A stretch of 64,000 bases of DNA from positions 186,001-250,000 of the forward strand of contig NZ_JAFICC010000005.1 in the NCBI RefSeq assembly GCF_017833415.1, given 5' to 3'. The notes under the pieces were generated by a model. That model was not told where the DNA came from, made no database searches, and was given only the letters and a program-made list of their open reading frames with translations. Shown here one piece after another: positions 51,985-60,368 of this stretch (within the stretch, counting starts at the first letter, position 1; the number at the start of each line of letters is the position of its first letter). Source of the stretch: Flavobacterium sp. 1355 (GTDB lineage: Bacteria; Bacteroidota; Bacteroidia; Flavobacteriales; Flavobacteriaceae). Both the position numbers and the translations under genes were made by a program.

Positions 51985-52354
51985 CATATGTTTTTGTGAT
52001 ACAGGTTTGCTGTTTGATGATTGCTGCGGATTGTATCTGCGCAACAATCAAAAAGCATTGTCTGCTTTGGCATTAATGCGTTCCAGATATTCGGCTTATG
52101 CAACTCACAATGCAGATTATTTATTAGAGACAACTTATATTACAGAAAGAAAATATTATTCAAAAGCAGAAATTCTAAAATGGGCTACCAGCAATAAATG
52201 GCAAAAACTTGAGATTTTAAGTTTTACAGAAAATACGGTAGAATTTAAGGCTTATTTTCTGAATGCAGAAAATGTCCCACAAATACATTATGAATTTTCT
52301 ACTTTTAAATTCGAAAACGGAACGTGGTTTTATGTAGATGGAAAGTTTGAATAA
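51974..52354 (+). CDS. YchJ family protein (SEC-C type)
   Basis: 126 residues from MENSICFCDTGLLFDDCCG, a SEC-C-like metal-binding start (C-x-C ... CC), followed by the YchJ core ALMRSRYSAYATHNADYLLE and KLEILSFTENTVEFKAYF. The upstream ATG at 51956 is six codons earlier and less typical. Cytosolic; function unknown. Confidence 0.8.
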   Translation: MENSICFCDTGLLFDDCCGLYLRNNQKALSALALMRSRYSAYATHNADYLLETTYITERKYYSKAEILKWATSNKWQKLEILSFTENTVEFKAYFLNAENVPQIHYEFSTFKFENGTWFYVDGKFE

Positions 52355-52460
52355 TTGTTATATTTAACAGTGTTAACCTTAGGTTTTGCTTCAATATTTT
52401 AACTAAAAATTAATAAACGTTTCTTTTTTCATAATTCTAAAATAGTGTAATTTTAGGATT

Positions 52461-53579
52461 ATGAAAAACGAATTTAAAAAAGGTTTTTATTTTAAGACAT
52501 ACGAAGCCCCGTTTCAGTCTCCGTTTGAAAAACTTTTTGGCATTTTCAAAGAGCTTATCACCCATACTTCGGGCGATTTTGATGAAGCAATAGACTGGCT
52601 TCGTGAGTTGGATAAAGAGTATAAACTTACCGACGAGAACTACACAATCGATGATTTTATCGAAGATTTAAAAAAGAAAGGTTACATAAAAGACGAAGCA
52701 AAAGAGGACGGAACACCAGGTTTTGGAATCACTGCTAAAACAGAACGTGCAATCAGGCAGCAGGCCTTAGATCAGATTTTCGGGAATTTAAAGCGTTCCG
52801 GAAACGGAAATCATAAAACCAAACATGCCGGAAATGGAGATGAACATACTGGCGAATTCCGTGAATTTAATTTTGGAGACGGCTTAGAAAGAATTTCCCT
52901 GACAGAAAGTTTGCGAAACGCTCAAATCAATAATGGCGTTGATGGTTTTAAACTCACCGAAAATGATTTGGTTGTAGAAGAGACACAGTACAAAGCACAA
53001 ATGAGTACGGTTTTGATGATTGATATCAGTCACAGTATGATTTTGTACGGCGAGGACCGCATCACACCAGCCAAAAAAGTAGCAATGGCACTAGCTGAAT
53101 TGATTACAACACGATACCCAAAAGACACGCTGGATATTTTGGTTTTTGGAAATGATGCGTGGACAATTCCAATTAAAGATTTGCCGTATTTGCAAGTTGG
53201 CCCTTATCATACCAATACAGTTGCCGGTTTGCAGCTGGCTATGGATATTTTGCGAAGAAAGCGAAATACCAACAAACAAATTTTTATGATTACCGACGGG
53301 AAACCAAGCTGCGTGCGCGAACGTGACGGTTCTTATTATATGAACAGTAACGGACTCGACGAATACATTGTAGACAAATGTTATACGCAGGCACAACAAG
53401 CCAGAAAATTACATATTCCGATAACAACATTTATGATTGCAAACGATCCTTATTTGCAGCGTTTTGTAAATCATTTTACAGAAGCCAATCAAGGGAAAGC
53501 TTTTTATACAGGGCTTAAAGGTTTGGGTGAAATGATTTTTGAAGATTATGAAACGAATAGGAAGAAGAGAGTTCGATAA
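52461..53579 (+). CDS. VWA domain protein
   Basis: A 372-residue protein. An N-terminal helical region of about 170 residues precedes a von Willebrand A domain with MIDAS motif DISHS (VLMIDISHSMILYG), a Thr region (NTVAGLQLAMDIL) and ITDGKPS. It lacks a signal peptide. Paired with the MoxR-type ATPase gene downstream; such pairs act as chaperone-like activators of partner enzymes or complexes, target unknown here. Confidence 0.85.
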   Translation: MKNEFKKGFYFKTYEAPFQSPFEKLFGIFKELITHTSGDFDEAIDWLRELDKEYKLTDENYTIDDFIEDLKKKGYIKDEAKEDGTPGFGITAKTERAIRQQALDQIFGNLKRSGNGNHKTKHAGNGDEHTGEFREFNFGDGLERISLTESLRNAQINNGVDGFKLTENDLVVEETQYKAQMSTVLMIDISHSMILYGEDRITPAKKVAMALAELITTRYPKDTLDILVFGNDAWTIPIKDLPYLQVGPYHTNTVAGLQLAMDILRRKRNTNKQIFMITDGKPSCVRERDGSYYMNSNGLDEYIVDKCYTQAQQARKLHIPITTFMIANDPYLQRFVNHFTEANQGKAFYTGLKGLGEMIFEDYETNRKKRVR

Positions 53580-53654
53580 ATTTAAAGTTTTAAGATGCTA
53601 AGAATTTAGGTACTAAGATTTTATCATTGTCACGTTTGACACAACGCATATCGT

Positions 53655-53724
53655 AGACGCACAGCAATGCGTCTTCACAAAGAGATCATTATATAGGTTG
53701 TCACGCTGAGCGGAGTCGAAGCGC
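53655..53724. repeat. Two short flavobacterial repeats
   Basis: AGACGCA-CAGCAA-TGCGTCT (53655-53674) is a perfect hairpin. TCACGCTGAGCGGAGTCGAA (53701-53720) is a widespread 'CTGAGCGNAGTCGAAG' type intergenic repeat, recalled from memory. Both lie in the gap between the VWA and MoxR genes. Confidence 0.5.
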
Positions 53725-53758
53725 AATCAAAATAAAATAACAACAGATATTTCATAAA

Positions 53759-55222
53759 ATGAAAATAGAAAGCATAAATACATTAGGTCAGTTAAAAGCC
53801 TCAGGATATAAAAGTACAAGCATCAAAGATGAATTGCGAAATAACCTTCGTGAGAAAATAAAAACCGGACAAGCGGTATTTGAAGGTGTTCACGGATTTG
53901 AAAACACTGTAATTCCAGAATTAGAAAGAGCGATTTTATCCCGCCATAATATAAATCTGCTGGGACTTCGCGGGCAGGCCAAAACACGTTTAGCGAGAAA
54001 AATGGTTGAATTGCTGGATGAATATATTCCATTTGTTACAGGTTCTGAAATTAATGATGATCCGTTGAATCCAATTTCAAGGTTTGCAAAAGATCTTATT
54101 GCCGAAAAAGGGGAGGAAACACCAATTTCGTGGCTGCACAGAAGCGAGCGTTTTTTTGAAAAACTGGCAACTCCTGATGTTACCGTTGCCGATTTAATAG
54201 GTGACGTAGACCCGATAAAAGCAGCAAATTTAAAATTATCGTATGCAGATGATCGTGTAATTCATTTTGGAATGATCCCGAGAGCAAACCGTTGTATTTT
54301 TGTAATTAATGAATTACCCGATTTGCAGGCAAGAATTCAGGTAGCGTTATTTAATATTTTGCAGGAAGGCGATATCCAGATTAGAGGTTTTAAGTTGAGA
54401 ATGCCACTCGATATGCAATTTGTTTTTACTGCAAATCCAGAAGATTACACAAACAGAGGAAGCATCGTTACGCCATTAAAAGACAGGATTGGTTCTCAAA
54501 TCTTAACGCATTATCCCGAAACGGTAAAAATTGCCAGAACAATTACAGAACAGGAAGCAAAATTAGATCAGGATCAAAATGATGTGGTATATATACCAGG
54601 CCTGGCCAGGGATATTTTGGAGCAAATAAGCTTTGAAGCCCGTGAAAGTGAATATATTGACAACAAAAGTGGTGTAAGTGCAAGAATGAGTATCACAGCT
54701 TTCGAAAATTTAATTAGCACCGCAGAAAGACGTGCATTATTATCAGGAGCAGATAAAACTACCTTGCGTTTATCTGATTTTATTGGGATAATTCCGGCTA
54801 TTACCGGAAAAGTAGAGTTAGTTTACGAAGGAGAGCAGGAGGGAGCGGCATTTGTTGCCCAAAGTCTTATAGGATCGTCGATTCGTACATTATTTTCCGA
54901 ATATTTTCCTAAGATTGAAAAACTGGAAAAAGCGGGCGAAAAAACGCCTTATACAGACTTAATTGAGTGGTTTTTTGCAGAAAGTGGTTTTGAATTACTA
55001 GACGATTGCACAGATGCAGAATATCAGGCTATATTAGACGAAGTAACTCCGCTTGACGATTTAATCAAAAAATATCAGCCTCAACTGGATAAAAAAGACC
55101 AGTATTTTATGAAAGAATTTGTTTTGTGGGGACTGGTTGAATACAAAAAACTAAGTAAAGATCGTTTTGCAAAAGGACATCAGTTTAAGGATACATACGG
55201 AAGTTACATTAGTAAATTGTAA
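53759..55222 (+). CDS. MoxR/ChlI-type AAA+ ATPase
   Basis: A 487-residue protein. Walker A is LLGLRGQAKTRLARK; a Walker B-like region CIFVINELPDL and a sensor region (MQFVFTANPEDYTNRG) follow, as in magnesium chelatase ChlI and MoxR families. The C-terminal 180 residues include an acidic segment (ELLDDCTDAEYQ). It is the usual partner of the VWA protein encoded just upstream, with about 180 non-coding bases between. Ended by a strong terminator. Confidence 0.85.
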   Translation: MKIESINTLGQLKASGYKSTSIKDELRNNLREKIKTGQAVFEGVHGFENTVIPELERAILSRHNINLLGLRGQAKTRLARKMVELLDEYIPFVTGSEINDDPLNPISRFAKDLIAEKGEETPISWLHRSERFFEKLATPDVTVADLIGDVDPIKAANLKLSYADDRVIHFGMIPRANRCIFVINELPDLQARIQVALFNILQEGDIQIRGFKLRMPLDMQFVFTANPEDYTNRGSIVTPLKDRIGSQILTHYPETVKIARTITEQEAKLDQDQNDVVYIPGLARDILEQISFEARESEYIDNKSGVSARMSITAFENLISTAERRALLSGADKTTLRLSDFIGIIPAITGKVELVYEGEQEGAAFVAQSLIGSSIRTLFSEYFPKIEKLEKAGEKTPYTDLIEWFFAESGFELLDDCTDAEYQAILDEVTPLDDLIKKYQPQLDKKDQYFMKEFVLWGLVEYKKLSKDRFAKGHQFKDTYGSYISKL

Positions 55223-55267
55223 TTAATACAGACTTATTTAAGAACAACTATATATCTTACTTACAGC

Positions 55268-55304
55268 AAACCAAGCAGGTTTTAAAAACCTGTTTGGTTT
55301 TTTT
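55268..55304 (+). terminator. Terminator of the VWA-MoxR unit
   Basis: AAACCAAGCAGG and CCTGTTTGGTTT form a 12-bp stem (one G-T type mismatch) with a T/A-rich loop, then T run. Confidence 0.8.
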
Positions 55305-55388
55305 ATTTATTGAGAATAAACCAATTACCAGTTTTATTTCCTCTACCTTGCTCCGTTGACTGTATTTGCAGTTTTTCCCAAAATAAAA

Positions 55389-55982
55389 ATGGAAAATAGT
55401 TTCGAAGATTTGATTTCGAGTTATATTGAGAATAAAGTAGGCATATCAGAGCATTTTTTAAGCCCGGAATTAGCAAATTCTTTAAAACAGAACTTACTGG
55501 ATTTAAACGAGAAAAGTTTATTGCTCGCCGCAGGAATCGGAAATTCAGAAAAACTTTCTTACGATGGTGCAATCAGAAGCGATTCTATTTATTGGCTGGA
55601 TAAAAAACACAACAATGTTTTTGAAAATGAGTTTTTTGCTCAAATTGATGCGTTCATTATTTATTTAAACGAAAGCTGCTATGCCGGAATTACAGGGTAT
55701 GAGTTTCATTATTCCTTATACGAAACGGGTGATTTTTATCTCAAACACCTGGATCAGTTTAAAAATAATCCGGGCAGAAAATATTCTATGATCACTTATT
55801 TAAATAGTAATTGGAAAGAAGCAGATGGCGGAGAATTGATGATTCATCAGGAAAATAACAATCAAAAAATTGCGCCAACCCAGGGCAAAACCGTTTTCTT
55901 TAAAAGCAATGAATTAGTTCACGAAGTTTTGGTTACTCAAAATACCAGAATGAGCATTACCGGCTGGTTAAAGAGTAATTAA
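55389..55982 (+). CDS. 2OG-Fe(II) oxygenase (prolyl 4-hydroxylase type)
   Basis: 197 residues from MENSFEDLISSYIE; the frame opens 11 codons earlier. Iron ligands H-x-D in YLKHLDQF, a distal His in VHEVLV, and an Arg a few residues on (TRMSITGWL) for 2-oxoglutarate. Also YEFHYSLYETGDFYL and GGELMIHQE. Cytosolic hydroxylase with unknown substrate. Confidence 0.85.
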   Translation: MENSFEDLISSYIENKVGISEHFLSPELANSLKQNLLDLNEKSLLLAAGIGNSEKLSYDGAIRSDSIYWLDKKHNNVFENEFFAQIDAFIIYLNESCYAGITGYEFHYSLYETGDFYLKHLDQFKNNPGRKYSMITYLNSNWKEADGGELMIHQENNNQKIAPTQGKTVFFKSNELVHEVLVTQNTRMSITGWLKSN

Positions 55983-56018
55983 AATTATTCTTTTTGAAAG
56001 TATAAAAGAGATAAACCG

Positions 56019-56026
56019 TATTTTTG
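56019..56026 (+). promoter_or_regulatory. -7 element of the transporter gene
   Basis: TATTTTTG with a TTG 22 bases upstream (55994-55996); the ATG at 56045 lies 18 bases downstream. Confidence 0.45.
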
Positions 56027-56044
56027 TGTTTAAAATTTAATTCT

Positions 56045-56899
56045 ATGTTATTTCTTATTTTAAGTATAATCTGCAGTGTAATTGTTGGTGTAATTTTTAA
56101 AATCACACGAAAATATAATACCAATCCTATCCAAATTGTAGCTTTCAATTATGTATTTGCTCTTATATTGTGCTATGTTACTTTTAGTCCTGATATTTCT
56201 CAGGTTCATACTACAGCACCCTGGAATATTTATATTGCAATAGGAATTTTATTGCCTGTTGTTTTTCTGTTTCTTATCTCATCCATAAAACATATGGGAA
56301 TCGTAAAAACAGATGCAGCACAGCGTCTCTCGTTATTTATTCCAATTTTGGCAGCATGGTTTATTTTTAAGGAAGACTTCAATTCTTATAAACTGATTGG
56401 ATTGCTAATAGGGTTTGTGGCACTATTATTTATTTTAAGAAAAAATACAGGAAACACTGAGAATAAATGGATTTACCCAACAGTAGTTTTGCTTGGTTTT
56501 GGAGTAATAGATATACTTTTTAAGCAAGTTGCCCTCTACACGGCTTTGCCTTATACAACCTCTCTTTTTGTAATTTTTGATATTGCTTTGGCGGTATCAT
56601 TACTCGTTGTAATTTATTATTCGGTAATTAAAAAAGTAAAATTAGAACTAAAAAATATTCTTTTTGGAGGCTTGGTAGGTCTTTTCAATTTCGGAAATAT
56701 TCTTTTTTATCTAAAAGCCCACAAGGCATTTTCTGAAAATCCGTCTACTGTTTTTGCCGGAATGAATCTGGGAGTTATAGTTCTCGGAAGTCTTATCGGG
56801 TTGCTTTTTTTCAAAGAAAAACTATCCAAAACTAACTTCATTGGTATCTTTTTGGCCCTGATTGCCATAATTTTTATCGTTTTTTCTCAATTAGCATAA
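56045..56899 (+). CDS. EamA/DMT family transporter
   Basis: 284 residues from MLFLILSIICSVIVG, an integral membrane protein of ten helices with two repeated halves, as in the drug/metabolite transporter superfamily. DAAQRLSLFIPILAAWFIF and the second-half counterpart NLGVIVLGSLIGLLFFKE are the EamA signatures. Substrate not predictable. Confidence 0.85.
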   Translation: MLFLILSIICSVIVGVIFKITRKYNTNPIQIVAFNYVFALILCYVTFSPDISQVHTTAPWNIYIAIGILLPVVFLFLISSIKHMGIVKTDAAQRLSLFIPILAAWFIFKEDFNSYKLIGLLIGFVALLFILRKNTGNTENKWIYPTVVLLGFGVIDILFKQVALYTALPYTTSLFVIFDIALAVSLLVVIYYSVIKKVKLELKNILFGGLVGLFNFGNILFYLKAHKAFSENPSTVFAGMNLGVIVLGSLIGLLFFKEKLSKTNFIGIFLALIAIIFIVFSQLA

Positions 56900-57003
56900 A
56901 AAATAATAATTCGTAAACGCTTTATTTACAGTGTATTTTGTAATAAAATTCATTTTATTTAAAATTAATTCTACTAATTCTATAGAATATATAAAGTAAT
57001 TTG

Positions 57004-57011
57004 TAAATTTG
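57004..57011 (+). promoter_or_regulatory. -7 element before the first tiny ORF
   Basis: TAAATTTG fits TAnnTTTG and lies 8 bases before the ATG at 57020, so the transcript starts at or next to the tiny ORF. Confidence 0.55.
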
Positions 57012-57019
57012 CCTTAACA

Positions 57020-57106
57020 ATGAAAAACTATAGCCAAAATATCGTTCCGTTTATGTGCAGCTTTGCGATGTGCTGCATGATAAGCAACGGAATGAAATGG
57101 CCTTAA
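57020..57106 (+). CDS. Met/Cys-rich leader peptide candidate 1
   Basis: 28 residues: start MKNYSQNIVPFMC, middle SFAMCCMIS, end NGMKWP. Five Met and three Cys, one Trp. A promoter element lies directly upstream and an intrinsic terminator starts 32 bases after the stop. This is the layout of an attenuator leader; the amino acid that would be sensed is unclear (Met or Cys by content). Confidence 0.5.
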   Translation: MKNYSQNIVPFMCSFAMCCMISNGMKWP

Positions 57107-57138
57107 TAGAAAATGGACTTGTTAGTTATTTTTTTTTT

Positions 57139-57170
57139 AGCCTTTCATGCACCATGAAAGGCTTTTTTTA
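57139..57170 (+). terminator. Intrinsic terminator between the two tiny ORFs
   Basis: AGCCTTTCATG and CATGAAAGGCT form a perfect 11-bp stem with the loop CAC, followed by T7. As the promoter is about 130 bases upstream, this hairpin ends a short leader RNA unless readthrough occurs. Confidence 0.85.
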
Positions 57171-57193
57171 GGATTATTAAAAAAATTAAAGAG

Positions 57194-57274
57194 ATGAGAT
57201 CAAATAGAAATAGAAATATAATGATGCAATCCTGTCGGATCAAAATTCCATGTTGTGTTTGTTGCAATAATTAA
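57194..57274 (+). CDS. Cys-rich leader peptide candidate 2
   Basis: 26 residues: MRSNRNRNIMMQSC, then RIKIPCCVCCNN. Five Cys, four in a C-C-x-C-C cluster. It ends 68 bases before the glutamate dehydrogenase start. Codons in the cluster (TGT TGT GTT TGT TGC) would make ribosomes pause when Cys-tRNA is scarce. Confidence 0.5.
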   Translation: MRSNRNRNIMMQSCRIKIPCCVCCNN

Positions 57275-57342
57275 GAGAATATAAAGCTCTTTTTAAAAGT
57301 GAAGGAGCAAATTAAATTATCAACCCAAACTAAAAATATATC

Positions 57343-58629
57343 ATGAGTGCAGAATTAATTAAACAAAATCCATTTCAATCTATGATTGATCGATTTAATA
57401 TTGCAGCAGACATTCTTAATCTCGAAGAATCTATAAGACAAAAATTGCAGCGTCCGGAAAAACAAATTGTAGTAAACTTTTCTATAACACTGGACAATGG
57501 AACCACGCAAAATTTTGAAGGCTACCGCGTGATTCATAATACGGCATTGGGCCCGTCAAAAGGCGGAATTCGATATGATACTTCGGTAAACCTGGACGAA
57601 GTAAAAGCATTGGCAGCCTGGATGACCTGGAAATCTGCCGTAACGGGAATTCCTTTTGGAGGTGCAAAAGGCGGAATAATTTGTGATCCCAGAAAGCATT
57701 CAAAAGCAGAACTTGAAAAAATAACCAGAGCCTACACCAAAACTTTGGCTGATATTTTTGGTCCCGACAAAGATGTTCCGGCACCGGATATGGGAACAGG
57801 CCCGGATGAAATGGGCTGGCTGATGGACGAATTTTCATTAGTTCACGGAAAAACGATTCATGCTGTTGTGACAGGAAAACATTTACATTCCGGAGGCTCT
57901 TTGGGCAGGGTAGAAGCAACAGGGCGGGGTGTTAGTATAATAAGCCTTCTGGCTCTTAATAAATTAAAAATCAGACCTGCGAGAGCTAGTGCAGCGATTC
58001 AGGGATTTGGAAATGTAGGATTGCATTCGGCTTTGTTTTTATATGAAAAAGGATTAAAGATAGTTGCTGTAAGTGATGTTTCAGAAGCATTTTATAATCC
58101 GTCAGGTTTGAATATTCCGGAACTGATTTTATATTACAACCTAAATAATAAAAGCATTAAAGGCTATCCGAATTCGGTTGCAATCAAGCATGAAAATTTA
58201 TTGCTTTTGGATGTTGATGTCCTGATTCCGGCAGCAAAAGAAGATGTTATTACGAAAAAGAACGCTGCCGATATTAGAGCCAAAATTATTGTTGAAGGGG
58301 CAAACGGTCCTGTATCTTCTGATGCTGATGCAATTTTGCATGAAAACAATGTTTTAGTAATTCCGGATATTTTGGCCAACGCCGGCGGAGTAACTGTTTC
58401 TTATTTTGAATGGCTTCAGAATTCGCTTTTAGAATCATGGAGAATTCATCAGATCAATACAAGATTAGAAGATATATTAGAGAAAAGTTTTGATACTGTT
58501 TTCAGAACTGCAGCAAAATACAATGTTACACCCCGTATTGCGGCTTATATTCTTGCTTTGCAAAAAGTTGCCGATACACAATCGGTAAAAGAAGTGACAT
58601 TGGATGCTGTAAAATACAAGCAGAATTAA
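57343..58629 (+). CDS. Glutamate dehydrogenase (Glu/Leu/Phe/Val family)
   Basis: Reversible oxidative deamination of glutamate to 2-oxoglutarate and ammonia, cytosolic. 428 residues. Substrate-binding and catalytic region GPSKGGIRYD, KSAVTGIPFGGAKGGI (catalytic Lys), then the nucleotide domain AAIQGFGNVGLHSA and EGANGPVSSDAD, NAGGVTVSYFEW. Length and motifs are normal for hexameric GDH. The two tiny Cys/Met-rich ORFs upstream make its control unusual. Confidence 0.9.
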   Translation: MSAELIKQNPFQSMIDRFNIAADILNLEESIRQKLQRPEKQIVVNFSITLDNGTTQNFEGYRVIHNTALGPSKGGIRYDTSVNLDEVKALAAWMTWKSAVTGIPFGGAKGGIICDPRKHSKAELEKITRAYTKTLADIFGPDKDVPAPDMGTGPDEMGWLMDEFSLVHGKTIHAVVTGKHLHSGGSLGRVEATGRGVSIISLLALNKLKIRPARASAAIQGFGNVGLHSALFLYEKGLKIVAVSDVSEAFYNPSGLNIPELILYYNLNNKSIKGYPNSVAIKHENLLLLDVDVLIPAAKEDVITKKNAADIRAKIIVEGANGPVSSDADAILHENNVLVIPDILANAGGVTVSYFEWLQNSLLESWRIHQINTRLEDILEKSFDTVFRTAAKYNVTPRIAAYILALQKVADTQSVKEVTLDAVKYKQN

Positions 58630-58743
58630 AATTTACCCGGTATTAGATTAAAATAATTTTCACTGGCAGATATCTACAAGGGTATTTGTCAGTGAAAATA
58701 TCTTCTTTTAAGTTATTTATAAATCAAAAAAGTAATTTTTAAA

Positions 58744-59964
58744 ATGGAACATATTAATTTTCTTGCCTTCGCAATGCCCGCTTTTTTTCTCTTTTTATTT
58801 ATTGAGTATAAAATAATGCAGCATAGAAAAAGACCTGAAATTTTCAATTATGAAAGCTCTGTTTCGAACATTAGTATTGGTATTGCAGAAAGATTAATTA
58901 ATTTATTTATTGCTGCAAGTTTTTATCAGTTGTATTATTTTATCTATAACAATTATCGAATTTTTGACATTCCGACGAATATTTTTGTTTGGTTTGGCTT
59001 AATTCTGGCCACCGATTTTGTTTGGTACTGGTACCACAGATTAGGTCACGAAGTCAATTTTTTCTGGGCAGCGCATATTGTGCATCATCATAGTGAAGAA
59101 TTTAATTTTACTGCCGCGGCAAGAATCACCACTTTTCAGGCTATTATTAGAACAGGTTTCTGGTGTGTTTTGCCGTTTACGGGTTTTCACCCAAAAATGG
59201 TAATCACGATGCTGATTGTTCATGGCGCTTATTCCTTCTTTACACATACACAGCTTATTGGAAAAATAAAATGGCTCGAATATGTTTTTGTAACGCCTTC
59301 TGTTCATGGAGTTCACCATGCCTCAGACGAAAAATACCTTGACAAAAATTATGGTGATATGTTTACTTTTTGGGATCGCCTCTTCGGAACTTTTCAAACC
59401 GAAGAAGAAAAACCAAAATACGGATTAACACATCCGCTAAAAAGCTATAGTTTCCTTTGGCAGCACTTTCATTATTACTTTGAAATTTATGAATTAATGA
59501 AACGTTCTAAAGGTTTTAAAGAAAAATGGAAAGCCGTTTTTGGCAGTCCGGCGCATATGGATCAGGATATTCGCCCAATTCTGGAAAAACGTTTTCTGCA
59601 GGATAAAAGTAATCCGCATCAAAGACTTCGTTTTAAAAACTATCTCTATATTCAGTTAGGAATCTGCACATTGTTTTTAACAGGCTTTACCTATTATTTT
59701 GATTATTTAGAAGTGTACGATAAGGTCTTTGTGCTTTCCTTTATCCTGATAACCTTAGTTAATTGCGGTGCATTATTAGAACAGCGCAAATGGATGTATT
59801 ATCTCGAATATGCCCGTATTTTTATGATTACGACTTATTTTCTTTATCAGGAAGATTTAACGATATTTCTATTTGTACCGCTCGCAGTTATGATTTTTGC
59901 CGAGCAAATGTTTTCGTTGAGCAAACGTTACCAAAACGTAGTATTACAATTAGAATCAGAATAA
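58744..59964 (+). CDS. Fatty acid hydroxylase / sterol desaturase family protein
   Basis: A 406-residue membrane di-iron enzyme. Histidine boxes: HRLGHE, HIVHHHSEE and HGVHHASDEKY, with a single H in IVHGAYS between. At least four helices surround them, and the C-terminal 120 residues add three or four more membrane segments. The family hydroxylates lipids; substrate unknown. Confidence 0.9.
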   Translation: MEHINFLAFAMPAFFLFLFIEYKIMQHRKRPEIFNYESSVSNISIGIAERLINLFIAASFYQLYYFIYNNYRIFDIPTNIFVWFGLILATDFVWYWYHRLGHEVNFFWAAHIVHHHSEEFNFTAAARITTFQAIIRTGFWCVLPFTGFHPKMVITMLIVHGAYSFFTHTQLIGKIKWLEYVFVTPSVHGVHHASDEKYLDKNYGDMFTFWDRLFGTFQTEEEKPKYGLTHPLKSYSFLWQHFHYYFEIYELMKRSKGFKEKWKAVFGSPAHMDQDIRPILEKRFLQDKSNPHQRLRFKNYLYIQLGICTLFLTGFTYYFDYLEVYDKVFVLSFILITLVNCGALLEQRKWMYYLEYARIFMITTYFLYQEDLTIFLFVPLAVMIFAEQMFSLSKRYQNVVLQLESE

Positions 59965-59979
59965 AAAGTTTAAGGTTTT

Positions 59980-60368
59980 CCTGCAAGGTTTCCAAAACCT
60001 TGTAGGTCTTTATTTTCACGCTCCTATATTTCAAAAAGACATACCTACAAAGTTTTTGAAACCTTGCAGGAACGCTGAAATTAATAATTTATAAGATTAC
60101 ATTATTGACCTTAAGGTTGTTTTCCTGCAAGGTTTCCAAAACCTTGTAGGTCTTTATTTTCACGCTCCTATATTTCAAAAAGACATACCTACAAGGTTTT
60201 TGAAACCTTGCAAGAACGCTGAAATTAGTAATTTATAAGATTACATTATTGATCTTAAGGTTGTTTTCCTGCAAGGTTTCCAAAACCTTGTAGGTCTTTA
60301 TTTTCACGCTCCTATATTTCAAAAAGACATGCCTACAAGGTTTTTGAAACCTTGCAGGAACGCTGAAA
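59980..60368. repeat. Three tandem 144-bp cruciform repeats
   Basis: Units start at 59980, 60124 and 60268; the third is cut by the stop codon of the next gene. Each unit begins CCTGCAAGGTTTCCAAAACC and ends with an almost exact inverted copy, CAAGGTTTTTGAAACCTTGC, so each can fold into one large hairpin, and each end is itself a small palindrome. Between units is AATAATTTATAAGATTACAT. Copies differ at only a few positions. The elements separate two convergent genes and could serve as a bidirectional terminator. Confidence 0.85.

Noticed and set aside
59980..60368. CRISPR array
   Set aside because: Units of 144 bases with large internal palindromes and no unique spacers; no cas genes in the window.
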